Shown here: positions 62,540 to 64,000 of the stretch, piece by piece
How the letters are laid out: the number at the start of each line of letters is the position of its first letter
Position numbering within the stretch: position 1 is the first letter of the stretch
Source: Apoderus coryli
Taxonomy: Eukaryota > Arthropoda > Insecta > Coleoptera > Attelabidae
DNA length: 64,000 nucleotides
Assembly (NCBI GenBank): GCA_911728435.2
Contig: OU452199.1
Coordinates: 21,338,860 to 21,402,859 of the forward strand
Direction: 5' to 3'
Notes under the pieces: generated by a model
Databases searched by the model: none
Told to the model about the DNA's origin: nothing
Seen by the model: only the letters and a program-made list of their open reading frames with translations
Translations under genes and position numbers: made by a program

Positions 62540-64000
62540 CTTAGGGCCATAATAATAATATCTTTATTCTGTCACAAGTCATACAAAACGTTGTATATAG
62601 ACACGTCATAGTTTTACTACACAATACAATAAATGATCCATAGGTACATTCAACCTCGTTCCTTATAACACATAAGGCAATAAACAAACACGTCACAATC
62701 TAAAATTTGAATACACCTATGCAGTTGCAGTGATATAAATTAAATACAAATACAAACAAAAACACTAAAAAAAACAATCTACGATGTCTCCATAATAGTT
62801 GTAAATTCATGAAGGCTATAGATCGTGTTAGAATTAAGGAGAGCCTTTAGTTTAGTTTTAAATTTACCCTCTGTCTGACAAACTCTTATGTCTTCCGGAA
62901 GAAGATTATAAAAATATCGCCCAGAGTAATGCGGTGATTTCTTATAAAACTCATGATTGGGTCTGGGCAGATACAAGCGATCTCGTCCACGTGTAAAATG
63001 TTGATGATTAATGCCACAAGTAGGCGTGATGTTTCTGTTTTTGAATGTGTAACACAGTAGTTTGTACAAATATATTGAAGTGACTGTAAGCAACTTATGT
63101 TTTTTAAATGCATCTCTACATGTTCCTAGAAACGGGATATTAAAGATGCATCTCACCGCTCGCTTCTGCAGCACAAAGACCCTGTCAATTTCAATACTTC
63201 TACCCCAAATCACAATATTGTATGCAATCACTGAATAGATTAAAGCATAATAACCAGAAATAAGAGAAGAGATCCATGAATCCTCTTAGAGATCGAAGTA
63301 AGTATAGACTCAGTTTACTGCAAACGGCGTCGATATGCGTTAGCCAGTCCAGTCTGTCATCCACAAGCACCCCCAGCAGTTTCGCCGACCTTAATAATGG
63401 CAAAAGAACGTGATTGAATTTAATTTCTATATTTGATGATTTATATCTATTGAAGGGCAGTGCCACGGTCTTACCATAATTTATGATCAGTTTGTTTTTC
63501 CTGCACCACACCTGGAACTCATAAAGTGTAGCATTGATCTTCCGCTCCAGCATCTCAGAATCCTTGTCGGACAACAATATGGTTGTGTCATCTGCATACA
63601 GATAAAGGGAATCGTGTGTGATATTAGCTGAAAGATCATTGATAAAAAGCAGAAAGAGCAAGGGTCCAAGTACACTGCCCTGAGGCGTTCCCAAACCGAT
63701 GCTCCGTGACTCTGACACTACCGACTCAATCCTAACCGCTATTCGTCTATTTGTTAAATATGATCGAATCCATCTGTTAATCGACCCACGTAACCCAAGA
63801 GTCTCCAGCTTTGTACACAGGAAATCTCTGTCGACCACATCGAACGCATTCGACAGGTCAAACAGGAACGCCACAACGTAAAAACCTCCATGCATCAGAT
63901 CGAGCACTCTCTGAATGAACTGAAGTGTACAGGTTTCCGTTGAAAAACCCTCCCTGAAGCCGTGTTGACATTCACTCAAAACGTTAGTAAATTTTAAAAA
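62540..64000 (-). pseudogene. LINE reverse transcriptase, one frameshift, continues past window end
   Basis: The minus strand from 64000 reads ECQHGFREGFSTETCTLQFI, VVAFLFDLSNAFDVVDRDFL (motif A), GTPQGSVLGPLLFLLFINDL (motif B), LYLYADDTTILLSDKD (YADD catalytic motif) and LLGVLVDDRLDWLTHIDAVC. Near 63225 the frame shifts and continues IAYNIVIWGRS, VLQKRAVRCIFNIPFLGTC, YFYNLLPEDIRV to a stop at 62779. The 3' end is AATAAAGATATTATTATT (about 62549-62566 on the plus strand, complement). It is jockey/CR1-like, and the endonuclease side lies outside the window. The single lesion suggests a recent insertion into intron 4 of the AMP-binding gene. Confidence 0.85.

Overview
The window is AT-rich eukaryotic DNA from an insect. 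The evidence is an insect-type LTV1 gene with introns, a luciferase-like acyl-CoA synthetase family gene of the kind expanded in insects (beetles especially), THAP/P-element-type genes, and very many insect-style transposable elements (IS630-Tc1-mariner DD41D, non-LTR retrotransposons, Penelope-like elements, hAT). A beetle is plausible but not proven. Nothing here looks bacterial or like an operon.

Host-type genes. (1) 279-3980 (+): two exons of a THAP9/P-element-like gene whose 5' part lies left of the window. (2) 6829-13283 (-): LTV1, a 40S ribosome biogenesis factor, complete in five exons, with a first coding exon that is only the ATG. (3) 15659-29965 (+): a THAP gene relic whose first exon and later exons sit 13 kb apart and join in phase, but with a zinc-ligand Cys changed to Trp and a frameshift. 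(4) 49247-61705 (+): four exons of an AMP-binding (4CL/luciferase-like) enzyme that continues beyond the right edge. A possible terminal exon of an unrecognised gene lies at 4947-5216 (-).

Repeats occupy most of the rest. At 8.9-9.4, 18.4-20.5, 24.8-25.2, 28.4-28.7, 42.7-43.1 and 56.7-57.4 kb there are Penelope-type and related small elements. Most are inverted repeats, and most contain hammerhead-ribozyme-like motifs (CTGATGA, stem II, GAAA, GTC). 20.7-24.7 kb is a tandem array of 375-415 bp units split by a 2 kb LINE-derived insertion with an intact ORF1. 30.4-38.3 kb is a pair of head-to-head elements built of ~130 bp sub-repeats; one arm is expanded into a 529 bp satellite. 39.9-42.7 kb holds decayed DD41D mariner-like elements, and 43.65-44.69 kb is a 110 bp minisatellite. 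Two 2,087 bp DD41D elements with intact and identical predicted transposases lie in opposite orientation in introns 1 and 3 of the luciferase-like gene.

The strongest unusual signals are the recurrent hammerhead-like motifs in unrelated-looking repeats, with a shared stem I (ACCA/TGGT) and a compensatory stem II change; the head-to-head satellite-bearing elements; and the HAL1-like chimeric retroelement. All calls come from reading the sequence. No alignment, database search or folding program was run.
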